The notes: generated from the letters alone by a model not told the origin. A stretch of 64,000 nucleotides of DNA from Luteibacter aegosomaticola (GCF_023078475.1 NZ_CP095741.1:2852001-2916000); one strand, 5' to 3'. Positions 28,859-38,362 are shown, counted from the stretch's first letter. Numbers and translations are program-made.

Positions 28859-29230
28859 CTAGGCCGCCACGCCGGTGGCCACGGCCGCACCGCTCTGGCT
28901 GGTCCAGAAACTGGACGGGGCCATGTCCACCACCGCGTGGCCGGGCACGCGCGGGGCAATGCCGTGCCCGGTCGCCAGCAACCCAGCATGAAGCGCGCGC
29001 CATAGGTCGGGCCAGGCCCCAGCCTCACGCCACGCTAGGTAGCGGCGCCAACAGAGCAAGCCGGAAGGACCCGCGCCATCGGGCGCCACGTCGAACCAGT
29101 GACCGCCGTTCACGGCCAAATGCGCCATCACCTCGAAGACCGCCCGGTCCCGCTTGCCGTGCAGCTTTCGACCCCAAGGCACGCCGGGCAGCAACTCGCC
29201 CAGTTGCTGCCAAAGTTCATCATTGATCAC
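28859..29230 (-). CDS. Stand-alone DUF4096-like (IS5-type transposase N-domain) protein
   Basis: A 123-residue protein whose first ~90 residues follow the N-terminal domain of IS5-family transposases: INDELWQQLGELLPGVPWGR, then VFEVMAHLAVNGGHWFDVAP, then WRRYLAWREAGAWPDLWRAL. No DDE catalytic domain follows and no inverted repeats were found, so it is either a truncated transposase or a domesticated DNA-binding protein. The tail ends without transposase similarity. Confidence 0.6.
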   Translation of the reverse strand: MINDELWQQLGELLPGVPWGRKLHGKRDRAVFEVMAHLAVNGGHWFDVAPDGAGPSGLLCWRRYLAWREAGAWPDLWRALHAGLLATGHGIAPRVPGHAVVDMAPSSFWTSQSGAAVATGVAA

Positions 29231-29570
29231 GGATGTGTCCCCTCTTTTTCTACACGATGAAGCCTAAAGCCAAGACCGCAGATGGGGCGTGATGGCGGAC
29301 GCCCTTGTCGGGCCGGATAGACAACCATGGCTGAAAGAGCACTTCGCCAACGCCGCCTGAAAGGCCAACCGGCTGCGGGTAATACACGGGGTTTGCGCCG
29401 CGTGTGGCGTGACCACGAGCGAGATGTCCATGCCGCTCGCCTGATTATGGCTGCTGCGCCCAGGTGTGGGCGTTCGATTGCGGGAACGAGAGAGCTTGGT
29501 TGAAAGCACTGGTTCGTGTCGGCCAGAGCCGGCCATCGCGAACAGCAGAAGCTCTTTAAGCTCAGGGAGT
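29231..29570. other. Intergenic, nothing recognised
   Basis: No supported gene, RNA or repeat. Confidence 0.3.
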
Positions 29571-29726
29571 CATGAGCACCGTCGAAGACGCCTCGGTCAT
29601 GGTCACTGATACATCGGCCACGAACAACATCCACAAGGTCTATCTGTACAAGAGTTCCGGTTCCGAAGACCTGAAACCCGGCGATATCGTGCTTCTACAG
29701 GACAAAAAGAGGAACTGTCCCCACTG
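29571..29726 (+). CDS. Small hypothetical protein
   Basis: A 51-residue frame with AGGGAG just before the ATG; the end IHKVYLYKSSGSEDLKPGDI, VLLQDKKRN looks like a beta-rich fragment. Too short for a firm call. Confidence 0.35.
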
Positions 29727-29929
29727 AGTACCGCGGGGTCTTGAATCGCGACGCGCGGCCGGAATAACCCCGCTTAGAGAACATTGGCCAAAAATCCACC
29801 TGATTCCAATCCGGACCGCCCGAGCCGGCCGGTCGGTGGAAGCGGCCCTCTACTTTCCGGCGGACCGGTGCCGCCCCGTTGCAACGAGTCTGGGACCGTC
29901 ATTGCCGGGGCGGCCAAGACGAGCGTTTA

Positions 29930-30778
29930 TCAGACAGGCGGATGAACGTCGCCTCGCAGGAACGCAATGAGGTCGCGGTTGAAGTCTTCCTTGTGGGTGA
30001 TCACCAGCGCATGCGGCGCCCCGTCATACTCGTTGTACACGGCACCCGGAATCTCGTTGGCCAGACGCCGGCCGCTCGATTCCACCGGCACGACCTTGTC
30101 CGAATCACCATGGATAATGAGCGTAGGCACGCGGATGGAGGTGATGTCCTGGCGGAAGTCCGTCTTGCTGAAGGCGTCGACGCAGTCCAGCGTGCCTTTC
30201 TTTGAGGCCTGCATTGCGACGATCAGGCTCGCATCCAGGGTCGCCTTGCTGACTGGATGGGACAGCATGCCCTGGCCGAAGAACTGCTTACCGAAGGCGT
30301 CGAGAAATGCGGGGCGATCGTCGCGCAGCTTGTCCTTCATCTCCTTGAACACACCCCCGTCGACGCCGTCCGGATTGGTGCCTCCCTTCAACAGGTATGG
30401 CGTGACGGCTGATGCAAAAACCACGCTGGCAATGCGGTCCGCGCCATGACGACTCATGAACCGTGAAACCTCCCCACCGCCCATTGAAAAGCCAACCAAG
30501 GTCACATTCCGGAGGTTGAGTTCTTCGAGGACACTGTTGAGGTCGTCGGCGAAGGTGTCGTAGTCGTAGCCGGCCGACGGGTGATCAGACCGCCCGAAGC
30601 CACGGCGATCATAGGCAATTGCACGGAAGCCCGCCTCAGCCACTGCCCCCATCTGGTATTCCCACATTGCTGAACTCAACGGCCAGCCATGAATGAAGAC
30701 GACGGGTCGCCCCTGCCCGACTTCCTCATAAAAGAGCTCCGTCGGCTGGGTTGGCGATGGCGTGGTGATATAGGGCAT
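29930..30778 (-). CDS. Alpha/beta hydrolase (non-haem chloroperoxidase-like)
   Basis: A 282-residue alpha/beta hydrolase: oxyanion segment VVFIHGWPLSSAMW, nucleophile elbow VGFSMGGGEV, acid in IIHGDSDKVVP, base in APHALVITH. The cofactor-free haloperoxidase/arylesterase group fits best from AIAYDRRGFGRSDHP. Substrate unknown. The ATG at 30778 has GGAGAG upstream; the longer frame is unlikely. Confidence 0.9.
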   Translation of the reverse strand: MPYITTPSPTQPTELFYEEVGQGRPVVFIHGWPLSSAMWEYQMGAVAEAGFRAIAYDRRGFGRSDHPSAGYDYDTFADDLNSVLEELNLRNVTLVGFSMGGGEVSRFMSRHGADRIASVVFASAVTPYLLKGGTNPDGVDGGVFKEMKDKLRDDRPAFLDAFGKQFFGQGMLSHPVSKATLDASLIVAMQASKKGTLDCVDAFSKTDFRQDITSIRVPTLIIHGDSDKVVPVESSGRRLANEIPGAVYNEYDGAPHALVITHKEDFNRDLIAFLRGDVHPPV

Positions 30779-30948
30779 GTCAGCTCTCCGGTGGTTGAGG
30801 TGACGAAGCTGACGAACCATCCATCAACACGGGGCGAAGGATGTGGATACCAGGCCATCAATTCATGGCATCGACGAGTTTGGGGGCATCTTGTCACGGC
30901 ATGTCGGAACTTCCACGACGACCACGGCCATTCCGATTCACCGCTGGG

Positions 30949-31233
30949 TCATTCCGGCACGACGATCGCCGCAACCATTAAGGCAAAGCTGCCCATTGCT
31001 ACGAGCGTCTCTCGCACCGTAGGCGAGGGATAAGTCCCGTCCCTGTAGCCCGCCACTGTTTTCCGGATGGACTGGAAGAGCGGGGCACGCGGAACGAAGG
31101 CTTCAAGCCATGCGATGAGAAGGAAAGCACCCATCGCCAGCGCATGCTTGCGGCTTGGCACCATGCACATGACGCCAATGCCCCAGCCAGCGAGAAAACA
31201 CGCCCAGAGCCGCTTTTGCCATGTCAGCGCCAT
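30949..31233 (-). CDS. Family D small membrane protein (copy D1)
   Basis: A 94-residue protein with three hydrophobic segments and the signature VPSRKHALAMGAFLLIAWLE, then AFVPRAPLFQ, then TVAGYRDGTYPSP. A close paralogue lies at 38060-38359, and the middle segment is nearly identical. GGGAGAGGCATCG precedes the ATG. No known family; probably an inner-membrane protein. A DUF2188-like gene lies divergently beside it. Confidence 0.7.
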   Translation of the reverse strand: MALTWQKRLWACFLAGWGIGVMCMVPSRKHALAMGAFLLIAWLEAFVPRAPLFQSIRKTVAGYRDGTYPSPTVRETLVAMGSFALMVAAIVVPE

Positions 31234-31356
31234 CGATGCCTCTCCCGACTTTCCCCATCGTATCGCGGACCCTTCTTCACAATCGTGTGGATGGCCTTGA
31301 CCCACCAAGCGGCGATGACAGCTAGGGTGGAGTCACCCCAGCCGCCCCCTCCCCTC

Positions 31357-31578
31357 ATGCTTGTCTTTGACATTCCCCTGCATCCGCCGGATGACACCTG
31401 GCACGTAAGCCACCCCAATGGCAGTTGTCTCACATTCGGCGCGCGGCACGCCGCCGTGACCTTCGCGGCAAAGCTTGCCGCCAGGTTCGACGGGACAAAG
31501 GGCGGGGCATATTTGAGTATCGAGGGAGAGGACGGCAAGTGGCGGCTGTTTACCCCGGAACTCAAGGCGCCGGTCTGA
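31357..31578 (+). CDS. DUF2188-like small protein
   Basis: A 73-residue protein (LHPPDDTWHVSHPNGSCLTF, ARHAAVTFAAKLAARFDG, AYLSIEGEDGKWRLFTP). The W-x-V ... helix with Ala-rich face ... strand-W-x layout resembles DUF2188 proteins, which have no established function. Its end overlaps the convergent EAL gene by 17 bases. Confidence 0.6.
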   Translation: MLVFDIPLHPPDDTWHVSHPNGSCLTFGARHAAVTFAAKLAARFDGTKGGAYLSIEGEDGKWRLFTPELKAPV

Positions 31579-33427
31579 GTCCTATGATTCGGTCCCGGCT
31601 TTTCCCTGATGCCCTCGACGCGATGCCGGAGACTGAGAGAGCGGACATCTCCTTGGCCGTCAGCGGCGGCGCGTACAGGTAACCCTGCCCCTCCTGGCAC
31701 CCGGCAGCAACCAGCGCACGGTCCTCTTCAACGGTCTCAACGCCTTCGGCGACTGAGGTGATGCCAAGTTTTGCGCACAGGCGGAGAACGCCGGTGAGCA
31801 CCGCTTCCTGACGGTCATTGCCGAGAAAACCCCGCACGAGTGCCTGGTCGATTTTGAGGATGTCAAACGGCAAGGTGTAGATGTAGGAGAAATTGCTGTA
31901 GCCGATGCCGAAGTCATCGATGGCAATCCGCACGCCTCGCTCACGCAGGTGCTGGAGCTGGTCGATGACATGCGCGCTGTTGTCGAGCCAGTCGCCCTCT
32001 ACGATTTCCAGCTCGAGACGGTCCATGGGAACACCGTGGGCAAGACAGGCCGCGACGACCCTTCCGGGCAGGTCGCCCAGAGTGAAATCGGCGGCGGTGA
32101 CGTTGACCGAGACCGATAGGCGAACACCCTCACCGAGCCATACTGCCAACTGGCGGCACGCGGCATCGAGCACCCAGTCGGTCACCTCGCGCATCAGCGC
32201 CGTCCGGGCCACGATGGGGATGAATTCACCGGGGGACAACTCGCCAAGCTCGGGATGCGCCCAGCGCAAGAGCGACTCACATCCTCGCACCATCCCGGCG
32301 TCGAGATCCACGCGGGGCTGGAACAGGAGATGGAGTTCGTCCGTGCGCAGCGCCCGGGGAACGTCGGCCGCCAAGCGGTATTGCCGGCGCATCTGCCGGT
32401 CCCGCTCAGCGTCATACACCCGCCAGGTCGCTCGGTCGTCGATGGCATCCTGGGTGGCCGAGACGGCCCGGCGCAACGCGTCTGCCGCATTGTCCTGACC
32501 GAAGGACACGAACCCGGCATGGCAGGTCGGCTGGAGGGGAATCCCTTCCGCCTCCAACGGCTCGGCGACGGCATGGGCGACCTCATCGAGCAGACGCTCA
32601 CAGGCATCGCCAGGCAGTGGCCGGAGGAAAAAGGCGAAGCGGGCGACCGCCACGTGGTAAAGCGTGCCAAAGGGCTGCACCACTGCTTCGAGCCGCTGGG
32701 CCACCTGACGGATGACCGACTCGACCGGCCCCATGCCGAGGGCCTGAGCCAGACGGTGGGCCAAAGGCAGGTCGATGACGTCAACCAGGGCGAGGTCAAA
32801 CGTGCCACCAAACCCCGCATCCGTCATCGATCGGATGTCGGCGTAAAACTGCTGACGGTTCGGCAGTCCGGTGACGGGGTCTCGCCGCCCCACCATCCGG
32901 GTAAGGGAAATCTGGTCCAGGACCAGGGCGGCAAAATCGGCCAGCCGCTGCTGGTCCCGGTCAGTGAAGCGACGCGGTCGGTGGTCGAGAACGCACAGGG
33001 TTCCGACGGCATGACCGGACGGGGTCACGAGAGGGGCGCCGGCATAAAAGCGGAAGCCCGGCGCACCGCAGACCAGGCGGTTGGTGGCAAAACGGGGGTC
33101 TGTCGTCAGGTCGGCGACGACGAAGACATCGTCCTGTTCGATGGCCACCGAGCAGATGGACGCGCCGCGCTCCGTGCCGGGCTCCTCCATGCCCACCCGG
33201 GAAACGAACCGCTGTTCGGTCTCCCCGACCATTGACACGAGGACGGTGGGCATGTCGAAGGCATCGGCAACCATTGCGGTCAGCCGATCGAGCCCAGGGA
33301 GCGGCTGACTGTCCCAGACCTTCAGGCTGCCGAGTGCATCAAGGCGCGCCCGCTCCTGTTCAATGACGCCCTGCGAGGCTGCGGCGTCCGCCGCTCCTTC
33401 TGGCATGTCTGTCGTCGGGTGTTCCAT
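31562..33427 (-). CDS. GAF - degenerate GGDEF - EAL protein
   Basis: About 621 residues. The N-terminal GAF domain (SICSVAIEQDDVFVVADLTT, YAGAPLVTPSGHAVGTLCVL) is followed by a GGDEF domain that keeps DPVTGLPNRQQF but has VARFAFF where GGDEF should be, so it is probably inactive as a cyclase. The EAL domain keeps LEIVEGDW, IDDFGIGYSNFSY, LKIDQ and VAEGVE, with CESLLRW for EALLRW, so c-di-GMP hydrolysis is likely. The ATG at 33427 follows AGGAGGCCGTC; the longer frame is rejected. It follows the chemoreceptor gene in the same direction. Confidence 0.9.
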   Translation of the reverse strand: MEHPTTDMPEGAADAAASQGVIEQERARLDALGSLKVWDSQPLPGLDRLTAMVADAFDMPTVLVSMVGETEQRFVSRVGMEEPGTERGASICSVAIEQDDVFVVADLTTDPRFATNRLVCGAPGFRFYAGAPLVTPSGHAVGTLCVLDHRPRRFTDRDQQRLADFAALVLDQISLTRMVGRRDPVTGLPNRQQFYADIRSMTDAGFGGTFDLALVDVIDLPLAHRLAQALGMGPVESVIRQVAQRLEAVVQPFGTLYHVAVARFAFFLRPLPGDACERLLDEVAHAVAEPLEAEGIPLQPTCHAGFVSFGQDNAADALRRAVSATQDAIDDRATWRVYDAERDRQMRRQYRLAADVPRALRTDELHLLFQPRVDLDAGMVRGCESLLRWAHPELGELSPGEFIPIVARTALMREVTDWVLDAACRQLAVWLGEGVRLSVSVNVTAADFTLGDLPGRVVAACLAHGVPMDRLELEIVEGDWLDNSAHVIDQLQHLRERGVRIAIDDFGIGYSNFSYIYTLPFDILKIDQALVRGFLGNDRQEAVLTGVLRLCAKLGITSVAEGVETVEEDRALVAAGCQEGQGYLYAPPLTAKEMSALSVSGIASRASGKSRDRIIGLRPAP

Positions 33428-33537
33428 GACGGCCTCCTGCTGGGCAATTAGCACAAGCCCGTCCGGGTCAACTGTCTCCTCGATCGGGCCCTTGCCACCA
33501 TCTTTGCGCAGCCGCAGGAGGAATGCATCCAGCACTC

Positions 33538-35196
33538 TCAGAACTCCCGCCACACCGACGCGGCCAATGCCACGGTGGCCGGGGGAGAGGTCGGTGTCAC
33601 CGCCGGACCGGGAAGGATGTCCATGGCAGCGGCGTTGTCTGGGGCAATGCGCCCGCTGGCATCTCCAGCAAGGCGAAAGACCGCGACCTGGATCATCAAC
33701 CCATCTGCCAGTTCGCTTGCCTGCTGGCTGGCGGCACTCGCCTCCTCGACCAGGGCGGCGTTTTGCTGGGTGACGGCATCGAGTTCGGTGACCGCCATGT
33801 TGACCTGGTCAATGCCGGCCGCCTGTTCGGCGCTGGCGGTGGCAATTTCGGTGACAAAGCTTGCTACCTTCGCGGCTGCGCCCTGCATATCAGAGAGCGC
33901 AGCAGTTGTGCGTTCGAGAAGGACCACCCCTTCCTCGACCCGCTCGCCGCTCGATGCAATCAGGCCCTTGATGTCCTTGGCTGCCACTGCGCTTTGTTGG
34001 GCGAGGCGCCGGACCTCCCCTGCAACCACCGCAAATCCCCGGCCCTGCTCCCCTGCGCGGGCCGCTTCCACGGCCGCATTCAACGCCAGCAGATTGGTCT
34101 GGAAGGCAATCTCGTCGATGACCGACACGATGCCGCTGATTTCCTGGCTGGCGGCACTGACCCGCCCCATGGCCTCGGAGGTTTCCCCAGCCAGCCCACG
34201 GGTGGCCGAGGCCTGAATGGTCAGGCGTTCGGCAAGCCCCTGGGCGGCCGCCGCAGAATCTGCATTCTGACGGACGGACGCGGTCATCTCCTCCATGGAC
34301 GCTGCCGTCTCTTCAAGGCTCGACGCCTGCTCCTGGGTTCTCGACGACAGTTCATCGTTGCCTGCGGCGATATCCCGGGCCGCGGAACTGACCTGCCCGG
34401 CATTGTCCCGGACCTTTCGGACAATGCCGGCGAGGGTCGCGTCCATGGCCACCAGGGAGCGAAGGGTGTCACTGACCTCGTCTTTGCCCCTCACCTCGAT
34501 GTCGTGCCCCAACTCGCCGTCACTGATGGACGCGGCCAGCGCGCGGGCCTGCATCAATGGACGCATGACGGACCGGGCGAGGAAAAGGCCGGCCACGACA
34601 AGACCAATGCCTCCCGCAAGGATGACGAAGGCCACGACCAGGATGGCCGTTTTCTCACGGCGCTGCGCCTCCGCGTAGGCCACGGCCGCCTCATCGACGT
34701 TGGCCTTGACGATGGCCTCGATGGCCTTGGATTCCTCCGTGAAGGCCGGCCCAACGGTGCCCAGCATGAAGGCGACGGCCTCGTCATGCCGCCCGCTGGC
34801 CATCATGGGTTCGATTTGGGCCTTGGCAGCACGTGCGCGCTGACGCGCTTTCACGAAGGCCTCGGCGGCCGCCTGTTCCTGGCTGGACGACACCATGGCC
34901 GGGTAATAGCGTGCCCACAGGGCGTCCATGCGGGCCGCCGCCTCAGTATTGCTGGCTCTTTCCTCGCCAGCGGCTTCCGCCGTGCCTTTCAACAAGGCCC
35001 GATTGAGGCCCGAACGGTTCTCGTTGAAGAGGTCGCGGATGGCCGTCACGTCCACAATGGGAACAAGGGAGCTCTGGTACAGGTCGTCGAGTTGCTGACT
35101 GGTCTGACGGAGGGCAAACAGGCCCGCCGCCCCGACACTCATGGCAATCAGGACGGCGGAGGCGACGAGAAGGGTGATACGTTGGCGCACGGTCAT
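33538..35196 (-). CDS. Methyl-accepting chemotaxis protein
   Basis: A 552-residue transducer: TM1 (about 8-30), a periplasmic four-helix-type sensor ([20 protein letters not shown]), TM2 (about 190-212), HAMP, then the signalling hairpin with [18 protein letters not shown]. It ends VWREF, which fits the xWxxF pentapeptide that tethers CheR/CheB. TAGGAGTG precedes the ATG. The EAL gene lies 110 bases downstream in the same direction, suggesting a link between chemosensing and c-di-GMP. No other che genes are in the window. Confidence 0.93.
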   Translation of the reverse strand: MTVRQRITLLVASAVLIAMSVGAAGLFALRQTSQQLDDLYQSSLVPIVDVTAIRDLFNENRSGLNRALLKGTAEAAGEERASNTEAAARMDALWARYYPAMVSSSQEQAAAEAFVKARQRARAAKAQIEPMMASGRHDEAVAFMLGTVGPAFTEESKAIEAIVKANVDEAAVAYAEAQRREKTAILVVAFVILAGGIGLVVAGLFLARSVMRPLMQARALAASISDGELGHDIEVRGKDEVSDTLRSLVAMDATLAGIVRKVRDNAGQVSSAARDIAAGNDELSSRTQEQASSLEETAASMEEMTASVRQNADSAAAAQGLAERLTIQASATRGLAGETSEAMGRVSAASQEISGIVSVIDEIAFQTNLLALNAAVEAARAGEQGRGFAVVAGEVRRLAQQSAVAAKDIKGLIASSGERVEEGVVLLERTTAALSDMQGAAAKVASFVTEIATASAEQAAGIDQVNMAVTELDAVTQQNAALVEEASAASQQASELADGLMIQVAVFRLAGDASGRIAPDNAAAMDILPGPAVTPTSPPATVALAASVWREF

Positions 35197-35219
35197 GGGT
35201 CACTCCTACGGATGTCCAC

Positions 35220-35246
35220 CTATCGGCGCTAAACTTGGCCCCTGAA
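35220..35246 (-). promoter_or_regulatory. Possible sigma-28-type promoter of the chemoreceptor gene
   Basis: On the minus strand: TTCA, 15 bases, GCCGATAG, ending 24 bases before the chemoreceptor ATG. The -10 half fits GCCGATAA at seven of eight positions; the -35 half fits TAAA poorly. Inference only. Confidence 0.35.
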
Positions 35247-35338
35247 GGAAAAATGACAAAATCGATTATTCGGTTCATGCGCGATTTACTTGCATACCTA
35301 AATCGTCGGGTCTCCCTCAATGTCGTACAATTGAACGT

Positions 35339-35656
35339 ATGCATCCCGAACCGCAATCCGGTTTTCCCACGCTGCTTGGGCTCGCATCCCTTGGCCTGGC
35401 GATGACTGCTAAGGCGGCGGCCGGAGATTTTGCCGGGGGCCAGAATGAGCCTTGCCCATGTGCGGGAGCGAGCCAACCGGACAGCCCTCGGCAACCTTCG
35501 GCCGCCCCTCAAGCTCCTCGCCGGGGCGCTGAGCGGACACCTTCACCCCACGATGGGGAGTGGCGGGCTGCTGTGGCAGCCGTTTGGCGTGCGATCGAGT
35601 CAACAGGGACAACACTGACGCCTGGGGATCCTTGTCACCAGCCGTCGCAGCACTGA
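35339..35656 (+). pseudogene. Family A small helical protein (copy A5), double frameshift
   Basis: The first frame gives PQSGFPTLLGLASLGLAMTA, KAAAGDFAG. One base must be removed in a run of five G (about 35435) to continue as ARMSLAHVRERANRTALGNL, RPPLKLLAGALSG, which matches copy A3 (ARLSLAHVRELATNAGL). A later return to the first frame gives EWRAAVAAVWRAIES, which matches the last helix. Both shifts together restore a full family A protein, so this is a damaged copy or uses frameshifting. Confidence 0.65.
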
Positions 35657-35685
35657 GGGATTCCCTGCCCCGAACCAATGAAAAA

Positions 35686-35705
35686 GCGCCCGCATGTGCG
35701 GGCGC
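35686..35705 (-). terminator. Intrinsic terminator (leftward)
   Basis: Perfect palindrome GCGCCCGCATGTGCGGGCGC followed on the minus strand by five U. It lies eight bases beyond the stop of the gene at 35713. Confidence 0.8.
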
Positions 35706-35712
35706 CATCGTC

Positions 35713-35916
35713 TCACCGCTTGTCCTGGCCGGGCTCCTTGCCCTTCTGGCCGCCACCGGGCTGGTCATCCCGGCCGGGCTGCGACTGTCCGGTGTCTTTT
35801 CCGGGTTGCCCGCCTTGACCGGGTTGCGTGTCCTTACCGGGCGGGTTGCCGTGGCCCGGTTGGCCCTGACCTTGGCCCTGCTGCTGGTTGTCCCGTGACC
35901 CTTGCTGATCGCTCAT
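35713..35916 (-). CDS. Gly/Gln/Pro-rich low-complexity small protein
   Basis: A 67-residue disordered protein built from QGQGQPGHG, GKDTQPGQGGQPGKD-type repeats. The ATG has GGAGGTGTGCC upstream and a strong terminator follows, so it is expressed as its own unit. Such proteins accompany stress-gene clusters; function unknown. Confidence 0.7.
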   Translation of the reverse strand: MSDQQGSRDNQQQGQGQGQPGHGNPPGKDTQPGQGGQPGKDTGQSQPGRDDQPGGGQKGKEPGQDKR

Positions 35917-36260
35917 GGCACACCTCCGCTGTTGGGAAGGTATTGAGGCGCCGAGGAACGTGACGGTGCCGGATTCCGGCCGTTATCCAGGGGTGAGGGT
36001 CTTCACACGAGTGAAGGCGCTCCCCGTCGACACCTCCGACGGGCTGAGCCAAGTGTCCTGCTCCAGACCATTTCACTGCGCACAAATGGGGAGCATTGCG
36101 CAGGCACGTGTCAACATCACGGACAGGGGCGATGCTTCCGGCTTTCTGATGATGAACCCAATGGGGCCCTCGTCACGTCTGCGCAGGGGACGACCGCAAA
36201 TGTCACACGGGCCTTTGACGGGCTTGGAGGGATTTTACCGGCCTGACTTCCGGATTCTCC

Positions 36261-36635
36261 ATGACCAACCCGACCGATGACGCCCCTCGCTGCCTCCTTG
36301 TCGAAGATGACCCGGCGGTGTCAGGGGTCTTTGAACTCATCCTCGAAGATGGCGGATTTCGCGTCAGCACCATCGCGGCATCCGAACCAGACGCCATCCG
36401 TGCCATCCTCAACACACGCCCCGACATTGCCCTTCTCGACATCGACATCGAAGGCGGGGACTCGCTCGGTGTTGCCACAGCCCTGCTTGCCAAAGACATT
36501 CCTGTGGCTTTCGTTTCAGGGCATCCCCGGACGGTGTTGCCCGCGCCCTTTTCCACCTTCCCCTTTGTGCAAAAGCCCGTGACCCGCAATGTCCTGCTGG
36601 GGCTCGTCCAGGCGCTTGCCCGGACGCGGTTCTGA
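36261..36635 (+). CDS. Single-domain response regulator
   Basis: A 124-residue receiver: CLLVEDDPAVSG, phosphoacceptor in ALLDIDIEGGDS, VAFVSGHPR, Lys in FVQKPVTRNV. No output domain and no kinase beside it. The hybrid kinase at 15.8 kb or an outside kinase could be its partner. The ribosome site is weak. Confidence 0.82.
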   Translation: MTNPTDDAPRCLLVEDDPAVSGVFELILEDGGFRVSTIAASEPDAIRAILNTRPDIALLDIDIEGGDSLGVATALLAKDIPVAFVSGHPRTVLPAPFSTFPFVQKPVTRNVLLGLVQALARTRF

Positions 36636-37402
36636 CGGACGCTTGGTGTCGTTGTTGCATCCGGGATGATGAACGTCACTGTCCATGGCAACGGCGACGG
36701 GAGGGTTTGGCCCGAGGACAACGACGAATGAATCCTTTCGTCAGCAGGTCAGGGCGATGATCAGGGCCACTGTCTCGGCAATCGTGCAGCACCACTTTGT
36801 TCCACATCGAGACCCTAAACCTGACACGGAAAACCTTCTACGCGTGAGGTCAATCATCCCTTGGACCAACGCAGGTGGCCGTCCGGAAGACATCCAGGGC
36901 TCGCCGGTCGGCAAATGATCACCGGCAGCACTGTCGATTCCATGAGCTGCCTGAGTGCCTCCGGAGGGACGTCGGACTTGATGGGTTCGACCGGCTCGCA
37001 GATGGGCTCGTAAGCGCGGGTGGCCGACTTGCTCGTGCGGTGGACATCCTGCCAGTCATAGAAAAAAATCCGCGCGTGGCGACGTCGATAAAATCATCGG
37101 GGCGTTTGCTGTCGACAAGCATCTGCGCCGACGAGACAACAGGCAGTTCGGCGAACGCCGCCTCCACATCCGTGATAGCGATGACGAAAAAATTCAGCGC
37201 TGACGAGGGGATCGGGCCCGAACGGGCTGTCACGAACGCTGCAACTTTACCGGTCACGCCCGATGCAAGCCCCACGAAATCGACCCCTTCATTTCCCGGT
37301 ACCGGCAACGCACCCACGCACACCTCGCTCCACGCCCTTGCAGGAGCAGAACCCGAAGTGACGCGAACAGGTCGCACAGGGTCTCGACTGACGGGCGCCC
37401 CC
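36636..37402. other. Gene-poor stretch, possible decayed receiver
   Basis: No intact gene. On the minus strand the segment FFVIAITDVEAAFAELPVVS, then AQMLVDSKRPDDFIDVATRG vaguely resembles the middle of a receiver domain, but the evidence is weak. Confidence 0.35.
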
Positions 37403-37540
37403 CTAAAGAAGCCGGATGGCCGAAGCGACATCGGGCACGGACACGACACGGAACCGGCCATCTTCAACCAGCTCGTGCGCTATCAGGCGAAGGAGCGGCG
37501 CGTCTTCAACCAGGCGCTGTTCCGGGTCATCGACCAGACG
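37403..37540 (-). pseudogene. Receiver-domain fragment
   Basis: Minus-strand frame RLVDDPEQRLVEDAPLLRLI, AHELVEDGRFRVVSVPDVAS, AIRLL, then a stop. The stretch DGRFRVVSVPDVASAIRLL is nearly the same as DGGFRVVSVPDAASAIRIL in the truncated receiver at 39320, so the two come from a duplication. The phosphoacceptor part is absent. Confidence 0.6.
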
Positions 37541-37716
37541 CAGGGCATGCGGGAGACCCTTGCCCATCTCACCCTGTTCCGGCGTTCTGAATCCGACGCC
37601 TGCTCAAACCCTCCCGGCATGACGATTATTGGTCGGATTTTGACCCTTTTACGCCCCTTGCCGGCTCAGGCGCATTTGGCGACCATCGGCAGGAATCACC
37701 AAACTCGGGAGATGCG

Positions 37717-38046
37717 ATGAGCCGGGTCATTGTGGTTGCCTACCGGCCCATGCAGGGCAAGCGGGAGGAGTTGCTCGGGCTGCTGGCCCAGCAGCACCGG
37801 CGGACCCGGGCGCTTGGCATGCTGGCAAAACAGCCGCCTTTGCTGTGCGAAGGAACACGTGGGGAAATCGTCTACATCATTGTCCTCGATACGGGGGCGG
37901 ATGTTGACCGCGTCTGGGAGGATGAGACCTTCCAGGACATCGACGCGAGGATTGCAGGCATCGCGACGATGACGCCCCTGCGGACCCTCGATGAGGCGAA
38001 TGCGTCTTATATGGATCTGGCCGGCCTTGCCTTGCAGGGCGCCTGA
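37717..38046 (+). CDS. Small ABM-like (ferredoxin-fold) protein
   Basis: A 109-residue protein with the strand-helix-strand layout of antibiotic-biosynthesis-monooxygenase-like domains: SRVIVVAYRPMQGKREELLG, LLAQQHRRTRALG, GEIVYIIVLDTGADVDRVWE, DIDARIAGIATM. The active-site type is not known, so the role could be enzymatic or merely structural. It converges on family D copy D2. Confidence 0.7.
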   Translation: MSRVIVVAYRPMQGKREELLGLLAQQHRRTRALGMLAKQPPLLCEGTRGEIVYIIVLDTGADVDRVWEDETFQDIDARIAGIATMTPLRTLDEANASYMDLAGLALQGA

Positions 38047-38059
38047 GCGCGCCCTGCCC

Positions 38060-38359
38060 TCATCGGTCGGTGAGCATCGCCGAAATCATCAGGCCAAAGA
38101 CGCTCAGGGCCACGAGCATGTCCTTGATGCGGGGGCGTGGATAAAGGCCTGTCCGGTATCCCGCCACGGTCCTGGACAGTGGCTGGAAGTAAGGGGGCCT
38201 CGGCACGAACGCCTCCAGCCATCCGGTCAGGAGGAAAGCACCCATGGCAAGGGCGTGCTTGCGGCTGGGTTCGTGGACCATGAGGCTGACACCCCAGACG
38301 ACCAGCACGCCCGCCCACGCGCGCCGCTTCCACCCGATGGATACCGGACTGCTTCCCAC
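38060..38359 (-). CDS. Family D small membrane protein (copy D2)
   Basis: A 99-residue protein, probably with a GTG start, three hydrophobic segments and the signature EPSRKHALAMGAFLLTGWLE, AFVPRPPYFQ, TVAGYRTGLYPRP. It is clearly paralogous to 30949-31233. Last gene of a three-gene leftward unit (38792, 38578, 38359). Confidence 0.7.
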   Translation of the reverse strand: MGSSPVSIGWKRRAWAGVLVVWGVSLMVHEPSRKHALAMGAFLLTGWLEAFVPRPPYFQPLSRTVAGYRTGLYPRPRIKDMLVALSVFGLMISAMLTDR

Positions 38360-38362
38360 GAC

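Noticed and set aside
28859..29230. Complete insertion sequence
   Set aside because: No catalytic domain, terminal inverted repeats or target duplication could be found.
32255..33235. 326-residue plus-strand frame opposite the EAL gene
   Set aside because: Shadow of the GAF-GGDEF-EAL gene; no family motifs and no ribosome site.
33523..35232. 569-residue plus-strand open frame opposite the chemoreceptor gene
   Set aside because: It mirrors the chemoreceptor codons in high-GC DNA; the protein has no motifs while the minus strand encodes a full MCP.
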